From JBJHDF01 sp050486405 (lineage in GTDB: Bacteria; Pseudomonadota; Gammaproteobacteria; Pseudomonadales; Cellvibrionaceae): a stretch of 64,000 nt of DNA. This document shows, one piece after another, positions 51,304 to 59,374 of the stretch. Where the stretch lies: assembly GCA_050486405.1 (NCBI GenBank), contig JBJHDF010000011.1:66772-130771 (forward strand), written 5' to 3'. The notes under the pieces are model-generated. The model did not search any database. It was not told the DNA's origin and worked only from the letters and a program-made list of their open reading frames with translations. Each line of letters starts with the position of its first letter. Position 1 is the stretch's first letter. Both the position numbers and the translations under genes were made by a program.

Positions 51304-51391
51304 GGCTGATCCTCGTTTTTCGCTCTTTCGACATCCTGGACTCCGGGCAGGATTGCGTCTACCTTTGGTGTCATCGCATTCTCGCTTCCCG

Positions 51392-51802
51392 TTAGGCCGA
51401 CGGTGCCTGAATAAGCTTCCATTCGTTCCCCGACGGATCTCGAAAGCCGGCATCCACCGTGCCATAACGTTCAACAGGTTCCTGCGTAAACTCTACACCG
51501 TCTTTGCTCAGTCGTTCGTAGGCAGCATGACAATCATCCACCATCAGCACCAACAAAGGCATGGCACCCTTGGCGACAACTTCGTGCAATGCCTGCGCCG
51601 TTTCCGCATCATGCACTGGCGGGCCGGGTCTTAGCAAGCAGAGCTGAAACGAGGGTTGATCCGGATGCTGAACTGTCAGCCAACGATAGTCACCATTACG
51701 AACATCGGTATGAGTAACAAACCCGAGTTTGTCGGCGTAGAACGAGAGCGCTTCATCTTGATCTCGTACGTACAAGCCTACTGCGCTTACAGCTGTAGCC
51801 AT
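51392..51802 (-). CDS. Glyoxalase/VOC-superfamily protein
   Basis: The 136-residue product has the VOC beta-alpha-beta layout: VGLYVRDQDEALSFYADKLG at the start, PLLVLMVDDCHAAYERL in the middle, and GFRDPSGNEWKL at the end, where the acidic and polar residues expected for metal binding can be seen. It may be a glyoxalase, dioxygenase or resistance protein; the function is not assignable. It lies 9 bases after the AraC-type gene. Confidence 0.85.
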   Translation of the reverse strand: MATAVSAVGLYVRDQDEALSFYADKLGFVTHTDVRNGDYRWLTVQHPDQPSFQLCLLRPGPPVHDAETAQALHEVVAKGAMPLLVLMVDDCHAAYERLSKDGVEFTQEPVERYGTVDAGFRDPSGNEWKLIQAPSA

Positions 51803-51811
51803 ATAACCTCC

Positions 51812-52279
51812 TCAGTTAGATGAAACCCCCATTCTGCCACCAGACTTGAGCCGGCGCTTCTCCAAAACTGCTGTTTTGAGCTGTGGACGGTTGACCGCCC
51901 GACTGATGCACTCCGGCGGTGCCTTGCTCTTCCGGGGGAGCCCGCTCTCGCGCTTGCGAAGCTCGCCGGGGCTTTCACCGGTAACTTCCTTGAATATACG
52001 CCCGAATGTACCAACACTTTTCCAGCCTGTCTGGTATGCAATTTCCATAATGGGAATACGGGTATCACGGAGTAAGGCAGCAGCCCTTTCTATGCGCCGG
52101 GTAAGCAAATACCGGTGAGGAGGAACACCGAAGGCCCTCTTGAATTCTCGTGCGAAATGCGCGGCCGAAACAGCACTCACTGCGGCCAATCGCTGAATCG
52201 GCCAAGCTTCGTGGGGTGCTCTGTCCATTTGGTCTTTCGAGCGCAGCAACCTGCGCAATAACTCCGGGCTTTGACTCAT
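51812..52279 (-). CDS. AraC-family transcriptional regulator
   Basis: The 155-residue product begins at the ATG at 52279. It contains the two helix-turn-helix units of AraC proteins: LAAVSAVSAAHFAREFKRAF near residue 30 and IAYQTGWKSVGTFGRIFKEV near 85. The first 20 or so residues and the C-terminal 45 residues are not family-conserved. There is no effector-binding domain, so it is a DNA-binding-only member. It may regulate the linked VOC gene. Confidence 0.88.
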   Translation of the reverse strand: MSQSPELLRRLLRSKDQMDRAPHEAWPIQRLAAVSAVSAAHFAREFKRAFGVPPHRYLLTRRIERAAALLRDTRIPIMEIAYQTGWKSVGTFGRIFKEVTGESPGELRKRESGLPRKSKAPPECISRAVNRPQLKTAVLEKRRLKSGGRMGVSSN

Positions 52280-52302
52280 AGCTTCGTTTGGGCCTGACCC
52301 AT

Positions 52303-52713
52303 TCAGGAGCGTTTGTTGGCTGGCTGATTCAGGGCGAACAGTGCCAGCAGCGAGGCGATCAGCAGTACGCTGAATTCCATGCCATTCTGACCGTGCCCCA
52401 CCACAAACCAGCCGTGGTGCCAGTGAATCAGTGCAATACCGGTGAGCATCTGAAGTACGAACAGCAGGCATACGGGCCGTACCAGCCGGTTGGCCAGCAA
52501 CAACAGACTGCCGACGATTTCAAACAGGGTGACCCCCCAGGCCCAGGCAATACCCAGGGGAAAGCCCTGGGAATCCAGCCATTCGCCGAAGGGTGTAACC
52601 CGATCCATGTAGGTGCGCACCACGCCGTGACTGAGAAATACCGCTGCCAGCGCCAGTCGTAACAGCAGTGGCGCCATCCAGGGCCTGATGGGAAGTGCAT
52701 TTAAAGCGTTCAT
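52303..52713 (-). CDS. DoxX-family membrane protein
   Basis: The 136-residue product from the ATG at 52713 has four membrane segments and the DoxX start pattern LLLRLALAAVFLSHGVVRTY. Later come FEIVGSLLLLANRLVRPVCL and an HWHHGWFVVG loop. DoxX proteins are linked to redox or sulfur metabolism, but the role is not clear. A start at 52752 is possible but upstream sequence is not conserved. Confidence 0.82.
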   Translation of the reverse strand: MNALNALPIRPWMAPLLLRLALAAVFLSHGVVRTYMDRVTPFGEWLDSQGFPLGIAWAWGVTLFEIVGSLLLLANRLVRPVCLLFVLQMLTGIALIHWHHGWFVVGHGQNGMEFSVLLIASLLALFALNQPANKRS

Positions 52714-52889
52714 TACAGCGTCCTCCTCGGGTAAAGGTGGGTGACGGATCAAGGAATGGTAGCATGTAACCGAGTGCCTGAAAGCAGTGCTAGGTTGAGC
52801 GGCCGAATCGATGTGTCAGAGCAGTCAACCGCATTTACTTGTATTGTCCACCACAGAAGTCGAAATTCTTTCACGGAGGTTGCCCAAAA

Positions 52890-52967
52890 ATTTAACGCCG
52901 CCATAAACCGCGCGAGCATCCGAGCGTCGGGCGACCGCATGGAGCGAATTTAATGGCCTTGTTCTAT
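52890..52967 (+). repeat. attC-like site A (dispersed 78-bp repeat)
   Basis: The sequence starts ATTTAAC (matching the integron R'' core RYYYAAC) and ends at GTTCTAT. Between, GCCAT-AAA pairs with TTT-A-ATGGC, leaving one extra-helical A, as in attC L boxes. The copy at 61495 is about 85 percent identical over the same length and in the same orientation. Such a pair of imperfect hairpins with matching ends is the hallmark of integron recombination sites, although the right end does not match GTTRRRY well. Confidence 0.65.
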
Positions 52968-52995
52968 GGGTTTGAGAACCCGGCAAACATTTTGG

Positions 52996-53547
52996 CTACT
53001 GCAACGCATATGCTTTATCAACATTCTTTGCCAACTCCAAAAGTTCGTCAACTGACCATTGGTCATATGCGTGACTACCGTACTTGCAAGCCAGAACCTT
53101 ACCATTTTTCCCAATAAGAAAATCCCCTGGCAAACCAAGCGGATTCTCTCCTCGATCGGGAAGGGACACGCCGTGCCTGAGTAATCCTTGCATGGCAGGG
53201 AGCCATGAACGTGGGTGGAGGACAGAAAGTATTGATGCTTCGACCCCAAACTTGGCATACAGCGATTTGGCAGGGTCAGCGATCAGTGCGAAAGGTGCCG
53301 CAGCATGGTGTTCGAGCATCGATTTTTTTGAGGAGTGGAACACGGCGACTTCTTGAATTCCGTGTGCTATGAGTTCGTCGCTTCTTTGGATGAAAGATTG
53401 AATATGAAGGTTGCACATCGGACAGCCAGCGAATCGTCTGAACTGAAGATGAGTCAGTAGCACGGGATGGGGAATCTCTGTGTGCGACGACTGGATTGTC
53501 TCGATTACACGGCGTTCGACGAAGTCGCCGACAGCTATTTTCTTCAT
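52996..53547 (-). CDS. Peroxiredoxin-like (AhpC/TSA-2 type) protein
   Basis: The 183-residue product has a thioredoxin-like fold with the redox pair CPMC in FAGCPMCNLHI near residue 41, and EVAVFHSSKKSML near 70, then GLPGDFLIGKNGKVLA near 140. The family is the peroxiredoxin-like-2 group of small reductases. Substrate unknown. The neighbour on its right is a YciI-like gene. Confidence 0.75.
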   Translation of the reverse strand: MKKIAVGDFVERRVIETIQSSHTEIPHPVLLTHLQFRRFAGCPMCNLHIQSFIQRSDELIAHGIQEVAVFHSSKKSMLEHHAAAPFALIADPAKSLYAKFGVEASILSVLHPRSWLPAMQGLLRHGVSLPDRGENPLGLPGDFLIGKNGKVLACKYGSHAYDQWSVDELLELAKNVDKAYALQ

Positions 53548-53593
53548 AATTCCCCGTCAGGGCCTTGAACAGTAGAGTTCATCGCTCACCCCC

Positions 53594-53884
53594 TCAATTG
53601 GCCAGAAGAAAACCCAGACGCTCATCTGCTTTTTTTGGCTCAATTTCAAGTATCTCTGCCGTAACGACATTCTCGGCCACAAATGGGTCTTGATTAACTC
53701 GGCTCTCCAGAGCTTCCCTTGACTCACCATGAGCCAGGACAGAGCCTCCAAGACCAGGTTGAAGACTACCAACTACCAGAAAAACCTTATCCTCAAACCC
53801 CCGCCTGATCCATTGATTGTGACCTTCCATAAAATCACTGGCCTGATCCTTATTTTCTGAAAACCGCAAAAGAATGACAAACAT
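53594..53884 (-). CDS. YciI-like protein
   Basis: The 96-residue product matches the YciI pattern: RFSENKDQASDFMEGHNQWI at the start, GSLQPGLGGSVLAHGESREA near residue 40, and PFVAENVVTAEILEI near 67. Family members are small dimeric proteins with unclear enzymatic roles. The start overlaps the TetR stop by one base, so the two genes form a unit. Confidence 0.83.
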   Translation of the reverse strand: MFVILLRFSENKDQASDFMEGHNQWIRRGFEDKVFLVVGSLQPGLGGSVLAHGESREALESRVNQDPFVAENVVTAEILEIEPKKADERLGFLLAN

Positions 53885-54477
53885 TAAAGCACCTCCGATT
53901 GATTGTTGGTTGTATTTGTAAAAGACGCCAACCAGTCGTTCAGGCGGTTTACCTCATTGTGAATGAACTTCTCATCTTGAAATGCACTAGAAAGTGTTGC
54001 TACTCCTTGACTGAATGCGAGCAGGTGCATTGCCAACTCATCGGCGTCATCAGAACGGCCAAGTTGCTCGAATTGTCGTCGCAACCAAGTTCTAAATAGC
54101 GTAAACAACTCGTTTGCGTGGCTTCTGGCGGGATGATCCAGCTTGGCAAGTTCCGTACAGAGCGTCCCTACCGGACAGCCATAACGCTTAATTTTGGCCC
54201 GATTCATTACCAGAATATTGATGAAACTGTGGATACGATCAGCTGGCGTATCGCCTTCCAGCTCCCAGTTATCGAGCATTGAGTTCGTGCGAACAAGACG
54301 ATGACTGATTACGGCATCCAGAATTTCGTCCTTGGTCTTGAAGTGGTGGTAGAAATTTCCTCGGGAAATGCCTAGAGCTTCCGCAATTTGAGCGAAAGAT
54401 GTGTGCTCAAATCCCAGCTCATAGAACAGTTGATCTGCCTTATCGACAATGCGATCTCTTGTTGGCTTATTGGCCAC
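53884..54477 (-). CDS. TetR-family transcriptional repressor
   Basis: The GTG at 54477, preceded by AGGAGG, gives 197 residues. The helix-turn-helix is at about residues 10-45 (ADQLFYELGFEHTSFAQIAE, then ALGISRGNFYHHFKTKDEIL). A ligand-binding C-terminal domain follows, with a cysteine-rich KRYGCPVGTLCTELAKL near residue 105. The gene is coupled to YciI downstream, so the pair is probably regulated by this repressor. Two operator-like repeats lie just upstream. Confidence 0.88.
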   Translation of the reverse strand: MANKPTRDRIVDKADQLFYELGFEHTSFAQIAEALGISRGNFYHHFKTKDEILDAVISHRLVRTNSMLDNWELEGDTPADRIHSFINILVMNRAKIKRYGCPVGTLCTELAKLDHPARSHANELFTLFRTWLRRQFEQLGRSDDADELAMHLLAFSQGVATLSSAFQDEKFIHNEVNRLNDWLASFTNTTNNQSEVL

Positions 54478-54507
54478 CCGAGCGCCTCCTGACAATTGCG
54501 AACGCCG

Positions 54508-54549
54508 TAGGACAATCGTCCCATTTTCAAATTTAGGACAATTGACCTA
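54508..54549. promoter_or_regulatory. Candidate TetR operators
   Basis: Two imperfect palindromes share the half-site TAGGACAAT: TAGGACAATCGTCCCA at 54508-54523 and TAGGACAATTGACCTA at 54534-54549. They lie 30-70 bases upstream of the TetR start, consistent with autoregulation. Binding is not shown. Confidence 0.6.
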
Positions 54550-54599
54550 ATAAGTCAAGAGAGAACTACTCGTGATTGACAGGGCTGAGTACTCTGGAG

Positions 54600-54730
54600 C
54601 TCTAACGCCAGGCTTTGGGGCGGACTTGTAGCCGCGAAGCGGCGGAAAGGCCGTCTCAGCCCCGAAGGGGCGACAACGGTCGCTTGTATGGCTAACGCCA
54701 ACAGCGCGCGTGCCGCTTTTGGCGTCTAAT
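54600..54730 (+). repeat. Composite attC-like region
   Basis: The segment starts CTCTAACGCCA and ends TTTTGGCGTCTAAT, whose ends can pair (ACGCCA with TGGCGT). A 41-base inner element (GGCTAAC at 54690 to GTCTAAT at 54730) also forms an imperfect palindrome. In between are two internal hairpin-forming GC-rich blocks. It may be one 131-base attC or a fusion of two, but the evidence is weaker than for the three others. Confidence 0.4.
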
Positions 54731-54796
54731 ACACGAACCAAAGCAAGAAATTTAATGAGGTTGGGAGTGCATGTGCAAGCTTCACTACTCTGAGTG

Positions 54797-54865
54797 AAAC
54801 GCCCTGTGCGGACCCGCATGCAGGGTGTTGTGGGGAGCGCGGGCTAAACACCCGTCCTTACCCGG
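54797..54865 (+). other. 3'-terminal remnant of a class C group II intron (domain V and VI)
   Basis: From 54797 the sequence reads AAACGCCCTGTGCGG, then ACCCGCATGCAGGGTGTT. This folds as a domain V-like hairpin with the CGC triad of class C introns, a short loop and a two-base bulge. A second hairpin (GCGGG, loop, CCCGT) inside a GGGG...CCCC frame resembles domain VI, and it ends near TTACCCGG. Class C-attC introns have a similar 3' end and insert at attC sites. No reverse transcriptase gene is present, so it is a truncated relic. The call is from pattern recognition, not a covariance search. Confidence 0.55.
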
Positions 54866-54878
54866 TTATGGCTTTACA

Positions 54879-54896
54879 AGACCTGTTAACAGGTCT
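54879..54896. promoter_or_regulatory. Palindromic operator candidate of the RelE-type toxin-antitoxin pair
   Basis: A perfect 18-base palindrome, AGACCTGTTAACAGGTCT, is centred about 47 bases upstream of the antitoxin start. It is the likely site for the antitoxin/complex to bind for autoregulation. Confidence 0.65.
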
Positions 54897-54934
54897 ATTA
54901 TCAGGCCTCATTCTTCTTTGCCCAGGGTATTTTT

Positions 54935-55183
54935 ATGACACATCAAATCCTTACTGAATTGGCCGCCAGCATCTCCGAACTGAAAGCCAACCCCATGAAG
55001 GTTGTAGCCAGTGGAGAAGGCATGCCCATTGCTGTACTTAACAGGAATGAACCCGCTTTCTACTGTATCCCCGCCAAGGCCTATGAAGCAATGATGGATC
55101 TTATAGAAGATAAAGAGTTGCTGGAAATAGCCAAAAGCCGCATGGATGAAGAAAGCATAAAGGTTAACCTGGATGACCTATGA
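54935..55183 (+). CDS. Phd/YefM-family antitoxin
   Basis: The 82-residue product has the Phd/YefM fold: LTELAASISELKANPMKVVA at the start, GMPIAVLNRNEPAFYCIPAK near residue 30, and an acidic C-terminal tail (MDEESIKVNLDDL) that would bind the toxin. It overlaps the toxin gene by 11 bases. A palindrome upstream is a likely operator. The pair is followed directly by an attC-like site, so it looks like an integron cassette. Confidence 0.88.
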   Translation: MTHQILTELAASISELKANPMKVVASGEGMPIAVLNRNEPAFYCIPAKAYEAMMDLIEDKELLEIAKSRMDEESIKVNLDDL

Positions 55184-55472
55184 GTTAGCTTTCAAAAAGA
55201 GTGCCCTGAAGGAATGGAAAAAGCTCGGACCCAATGTCCGAGAGCTATTCTCCAAAAAGCTCAGGGAACGGCTTTCCAAGCCACATATCCCCTCCGCTGC
55301 TGTGAGTGGCGGCACCAACCTGTACAAAATCAAATTGCGCCAACTCGGATATCGTCTTGTCTACTCAGTATCAGATACCACTGTTACAGTCACGGTTCTC
55401 GCAGTCGGCAAAAGAAACCGAAATGAAGTCTATGACCTGGCTCTGTCGCGCAATAAGGACGACAAGCCATAA
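55173..55472 (+). CDS. RelE/ParE-family toxin
   Basis: The 99-residue product has the RelE-type pattern: MTYELAFKKSALKEWKKLGP at the start, HIPSAAVSGGTNLYKIKLRQ near residue 40, GYRLVYSV near 60 and VLAVGKRNRNEVYD near 78. mRNA cleavage at the ribosome is the known family activity. The stop codon TAA lies inside the R''-like end of the following attC-like site, as in gene cassettes. Confidence 0.88.
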   Translation: MTYELAFKKSALKEWKKLGPNVRELFSKKLRERLSKPHIPSAAVSGGTNLYKIKLRQLGYRLVYSVSDTTVTVTVLAVGKRNRNEVYDLALSRNKDDKP

Positions 55473-55538
55473 CGCGCGCAACACCGGACTATTTGGAGCG
55501 CAGCGAAAAATTGTTCCGAGTGCTTGCTATTGTTATAC
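55467..55538 (+). repeat. attC-like site C after the RelE pair
   Basis: A 72-base imperfect hairpin starts CCATAAC and ends GTTATAC (ATAAC pairs with GTTAT). The inner arms GCAA-CAC-CGGA and TCCG-A-GTG-C-TTGC pair with two extra-helical bases (A and C), as expected for an attC L box. The TAA of the toxin lies in R''. It has the same orientation as the other two sites. Confidence 0.65.
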
Positions 55539-55748
55539 ATGACCTGCACCATCTGCGCTATGTACAAATTCAGCCAGAAGCGGACCTTACAATCAAAGTG
55601 ACCAACTTCAGCTAGCACCACAAAACGGCCGTAGCCGCCGTCGAAATAGGAAATATACGGAGTGTTTTCAAGGTTGCTTTAGCTCTTAATTTCAACCAGG
55701 GAAAATCGATTTGAAATTTCATATCGTTAGAATTTAAATAGCGGGAAA

Positions 55749-57278
55749 CTATTTTTCGGACCTAAGTTTAGTCAAAGGATGATTGAAGTAGTGCTCCCTC
55801 AAAATGTTCTGTATAGCCTTATCCCTCACTTTGTTGCAGTACCTTTTTACAGCCACCCCATCTCTCCACCCAACTGAGTAACCTTCATCTTCAAACTCAG
55901 TTTTTTTATCTTTCAGCCAGGCTAGGGCCTTGGGGTGAAAAAGTCCGTTCGTCCACATTTCAAATTTCAATATACGCTCAGAGTAATAGGGCTCTGAGCG
56001 CAGTATTTCTACAATGCGCGGTATTTTCTTTTCATACCATTTCCGGATCTCGGCTTCACTGACCTTCGAGCCTGGAACTTTGGCTTTACACTCAATAATC
56101 AATGTGTTGTCGCAATCTTCCGAATTGATCCGCACATCAAGCTCCGCTTTCAGTGCTTGAGTTCTGTGTTGGATCTCCCTGCCTACGGATAATGATCCCT
56201 TTTCAACCGCCTTTACAACATTGCCAATTACAAGCTCAAAAAGGTCTCCACGTAAATTTTGGGCTGCACCCTCAATCCTGGTTAGCTCATTCAAGACCAT
56301 TTCAATCTTCTCAGCGTTAACAGCAGCAGTGGCCCCCAGGTCCGACAATATCTGTACTAACGCCTGTAGAGCTGCGGCTAATGTCTTCCCCAATAGCTGC
56401 TCGACCGTCACCGCGATGATTCCTGCGGATCGCGCAGCATCATAAGCCTCTTGGTCAAACCAGTTGGCTACTAGAAACGGCATAATGGGCGCAACGCCCA
56501 AGGGAGCGGACGCCATATCATGCTTCCGGATAAAGACTTCCACGGCCTCTACCGAAAGCCTGCCTCCCAGAACAACATCGCTCACAAAGAAGCCAGGCTT
56601 TATTTGCCCATTTGAGAAGCGCGCCAATGGTCTTGTATAGCTTGGTGCAGTTATGTCCCATGCCACGGAGGAAACCACGGGAAGTTTACTTCCGTTTCGA
56701 AGCCTGAAAGCAGCGTAGCTACCCAAACCGACACGGCGCGCCCATTCGTGGATAGCATGAATGGCTACATTTTCGGCTACGTTCAAAGCTCGCAAATCGC
56801 TCGTTTCGATGATACCGAAATTCATCGGGTTCAATGTGACCAGTGGCTCTGGGAAATTCTCTTCAGTAATCTCTTTCAGGACACCTACGGCCTTTAGTCG
56901 CTCTAAAATGGTATCAGGCGCAATCTGGCCCTTGCGCATTAAGGGGGCGCCGCAGACGATGGGAAACTGGGACTTGACACAGGCTCCCCCTCTGGCCCTC
57001 AATCCGGCAATTGCACACCAGTACGACATGCCGTGCTCCCGGAAGGCACGCTCAAGGCCCTCCCAATAGTCTTGAGTGGCGAATTGAGAATCCAGATAAA
57101 TGAATCGAGCCCGTTTTTCGAACTGGATTCCCGCAAGCTTGGCATAAGAGGACTTCGCCCTACTGAGCCTCTGGCGGGCAGCAGCAGGCGCAACGCCCTC
57201 ATCAACCATGTCCTGGATAAGATCAGAAGTCAGACAAGGGCCGCGAGATTTCAGCAGATCGACAACATACGCGCTCAT
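55749..57278 (-). CDS. Winged-helix-like + PD-(D/E)XK nuclease-fold protein (third gene of the Gabija-like locus)
   Basis: A 509-residue protein of no recognised named family. The N-terminal part (residues 5-65) looks like a winged-helix DNA-binding domain (DLLKSRGPCLTSDLIQDMVD then a basic helix AAARQRLSRAKSSYAKLAG). The C-terminal part has a PD-(D/E)XK-type core: acidic Glu348, Asp381 in AELDVRI, and Glu396-Cys-Lys398 in LIIECKAK. It therefore probably cuts DNA. It lies downstream of the UvrD-like and OLD-type genes in the same direction, with a 218-base gap that contains palindromes. It may belong to the same defence system or be a neighbour. No phage-defence family name is asserted for it. 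Confidence 0.75.
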   Translation of the reverse strand: MSAYVVDLLKSRGPCLTSDLIQDMVDEGVAPAAARQRLSRAKSSYAKLAGIQFEKRARFIYLDSQFATQDYWEGLERAFREHGMSYWCAIAGLRARGGACVKSQFPIVCGAPLMRKGQIAPDTILERLKAVGVLKEITEENFPEPLVTLNPMNFGIIETSDLRALNVAENVAIHAIHEWARRVGLGSYAAFRLRNGSKLPVVSSVAWDITAPSYTRPLARFSNGQIKPGFFVSDVVLGGRLSVEAVEVFIRKHDMASAPLGVAPIMPFLVANWFDQEAYDAARSAGIIAVTVEQLLGKTLAAALQALVQILSDLGATAAVNAEKIEMVLNELTRIEGAAQNLRGDLFELVIGNVVKAVEKGSLSVGREIQHRTQALKAELDVRINSEDCDNTLIIECKAKVPGSKVSEAEIRKWYEKKIPRIVEILRSEPYYSERILKFEMWTNGLFHPKALAWLKDKKTEFEDEGYSVGWRDGVAVKRYCNKVRDKAIQNILREHYFNHPLTKLRSEK

Positions 57279-57342
57279 ACTGAGAGCCTACCATGTCACA
57301 CTGCTCTATTTATAACATATTCTTAATTCACCCTGCATAATT

Positions 57343-57411
57343 TTCGACTTCGTCGAAATATCAATTTTTATTCTTATTTATCAATATCTTAGAGTTCTTC
57401 GATTTCACGAA
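57343..57411. promoter_or_regulatory. Pair of TTCG-palindromes upstream of the nuclease gene
   Basis: TTCGAC-TTC-GTCGAA (57343-57357) is a perfect palindrome and TTCG...CGAA (57398-57411) repeats its arms with a different spacer. The stretch also has a repeated TTCTGTCACA at about 57420 and 57445. It is AT-rich and lies in the 218-base gap before the nuclease gene, so it may be an operator or promoter for independent control of that gene. Confidence 0.45.
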
Positions 57412-57496
57412 ATTTTGATCTTCTGTCACAGCATACGTCCGAGATTCTGTCACACAGGCCTCATTCCGGCCCCAAATTTGAGGATTTTCCCTCTCC

Positions 57497-59374
57497 TCAG
57501 ACTAGCTGAATTATCCACCCATGCTGCTCTAGCTGCGTCCTGACATCAGGCTGAATCCGGTCTTGGTGGGCCGCCATACAAAGGAGCCTACGAGGTCTGC
57601 TAGCGGCTACGTACAGTTGTCTGGCAAATTTTTGCTTCCGCGTTCCGGAAATTACCCCGTTTTCCGCGAACGCCAACCTTCCGGATAGGGTCGCTAGGTC
57701 ATACTGGTGATTTTTTGTCTCTAGTATCAACGTCGCATCATGTGTTTCACCTTTCACAGAATGAATCGTTCCGATTTCTATTTCACGCCCGGAGACTGAG
57801 CGATATATATTCGCCGTTCCGGTCTGGGAAATAACGTTATCGACGTCATTGCTCTCTGAATAGACCAAATATTCCTTCACCGGACCCTCTTCACCGTCAA
57901 TTCCCAGTAGAGACAACAGCTTATTACATTGCGCCTCCCATAGTTCCTCAGTGGGGGTTCCATCCATAATCCAGGAGGTGAGCAGACCTTTAAACTCTTC
58001 GTGTGCTCCCGTGGTCCTTAGATGGCTACCAAGACTGGTCGCGGAGTAGTGCCTTGTATAGGCTCCGACGCTTTCAGTAACGCCGCCTCGACGTAGCAAA
58101 TCCAGTACGCACTGCATGAGCAGTGCGTACTGGAAGGCCGCATCAGCTTCCGTCGCCCACCACTCACGTGATACCGCTTCAATGAGCAACTGGGGCCTCG
58201 GCGTCTTAACGGATTTTGTTCTATCGTAGCCGGGCCAATACTCGCTGATAAAACCTCCCTGGCCTTCTGTGCCCCCCACAGCCTTTGCACAACGAGATTG
58301 ATTGTTTATCCCCAACGTATCGAGCAACTCGCAAAATCTCTCTAACACATATATTTTTGTAGCATCTGTATAGAGAAATATAGTGTGAGGTGTATCGTGT
58401 GGAGCTTGTTTAAACGACTGAAGTTCGCCTATCCCGGTGATACTCAGACCGGATATTTTGGCAGCTATATCTGCCGGAAATCTATGTGTGCTTTTGAGGG
58501 GAACAAGCGCGCTATTGCCATTGAAAGTCTCATTTGGACTCTCTCCACCCATACTGTCGAAAATGGCCTGGTCAGGATCACCTAGCCTTTGCAGCATAAC
58601 ATCATCGCAAAGGAACAATTCGTTAATGAGATCGTCCTGAAATTTTTGTGTATCTTGCATTTCGTCCACGAGGACATAGGAAAAACGTTTTCTGAGGGCG
58701 CTTACAACCTCGCTATTCTCTTGGATGCATTGCTTTGCAAAGTAGTACATCTCTGAGTAAAAGAAGTATCCCCTGTCGATACGCTCGAAAAATACGTCAA
58801 TAAGATTTTTATAAGAGGTTGATGTCGATTCTTTATTGAATCCTGGAACCACTACATCTCCCGTCTCATGGTCAATCTTTAGCTCGGATATAGATGCGTG
58901 CTTGGTATCCAGAAAGCTCCTCGTTCCATAACCAATCCGGCTGCCCATCAACGCGGCGCAGGCCTCATCATCTATGCGAACAGGGTTCATCTCGATTGAC
59001 CGCAAATAGGGTGTTGCAAGGTATCTGTTAACAAACTCCTGAATAGTCCCAATAAAGTTTGGGTACTGCGTAAGCCTAAAGCCCGAAGGGTGGCTCTCAA
59101 TTCGAGCGATAATTTCATTGCGGGCTACGTTGGTATGCGTCAGAACGCATACTGCCATGTCCGCTGACCTCAGCTTCTTTTCAAGAATGAGGAGCTTGGC
59201 CGCAACAATCGTTGTCTTTCCGCTTCCCGGACAGGCCTGAACATCATGCCAGGACTTGATAATAGCCCTCCTGTCGTCGTCAAATTCGAGGGCCATCGAC
59301 GCGTCCGAAAGCCTTTGGTTGTAGTCCTGGAGGAACTCGTCGATATCGTTATCAGTAATCTCTACTTCAGGCAC
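57497..59374 (-). CDS. UvrD/PcrA-like helicase, GajB-like
   Basis: A 625-residue superfamily 1 helicase. Walker A is in ACPGSGKTTIVAAKL near residue 52, motif II is VLVDEMQDTQK near 240, motif III LGDPDQAIFDSM near 270, and motif VI is QLYVAASRPRRLL near 595. The gene begins with GTG directly after the OLD stop (TAAGTG), so it is translationally coupled. Length is 100 or more residues longer than the short GajB of Bacillus cereus, an odd point. With the OLD protein it forms a Gabija-like pair. Confidence 0.85.
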   Translation of the reverse strand: MPEVEITDNDIDEFLQDYNQRLSDASMALEFDDDRRAIIKSWHDVQACPGSGKTTIVAAKLLILEKKLRSADMAVCVLTHTNVARNEIIARIESHPSGFRLTQYPNFIGTIQEFVNRYLATPYLRSIEMNPVRIDDEACAALMGSRIGYGTRSFLDTKHASISELKIDHETGDVVVPGFNKESTSTSYKNLIDVFFERIDRGYFFYSEMYYFAKQCIQENSEVVSALRKRFSYVLVDEMQDTQKFQDDLINELFLCDDVMLQRLGDPDQAIFDSMGGESPNETFNGNSALVPLKSTHRFPADIAAKISGLSITGIGELQSFKQAPHDTPHTIFLYTDATKIYVLERFCELLDTLGINNQSRCAKAVGGTEGQGGFISEYWPGYDRTKSVKTPRPQLLIEAVSREWWATEADAAFQYALLMQCVLDLLRRGGVTESVGAYTRHYSATSLGSHLRTTGAHEEFKGLLTSWIMDGTPTEELWEAQCNKLLSLLGIDGEEGPVKEYLVYSESNDVDNVISQTGTANIYRSVSGREIEIGTIHSVKGETHDATLILETKNHQYDLATLSGRLAFAENGVISGTRKQKFARQLYVAASRPRRLLCMAAHQDRIQPDVRTQLEQHGWIIQLV

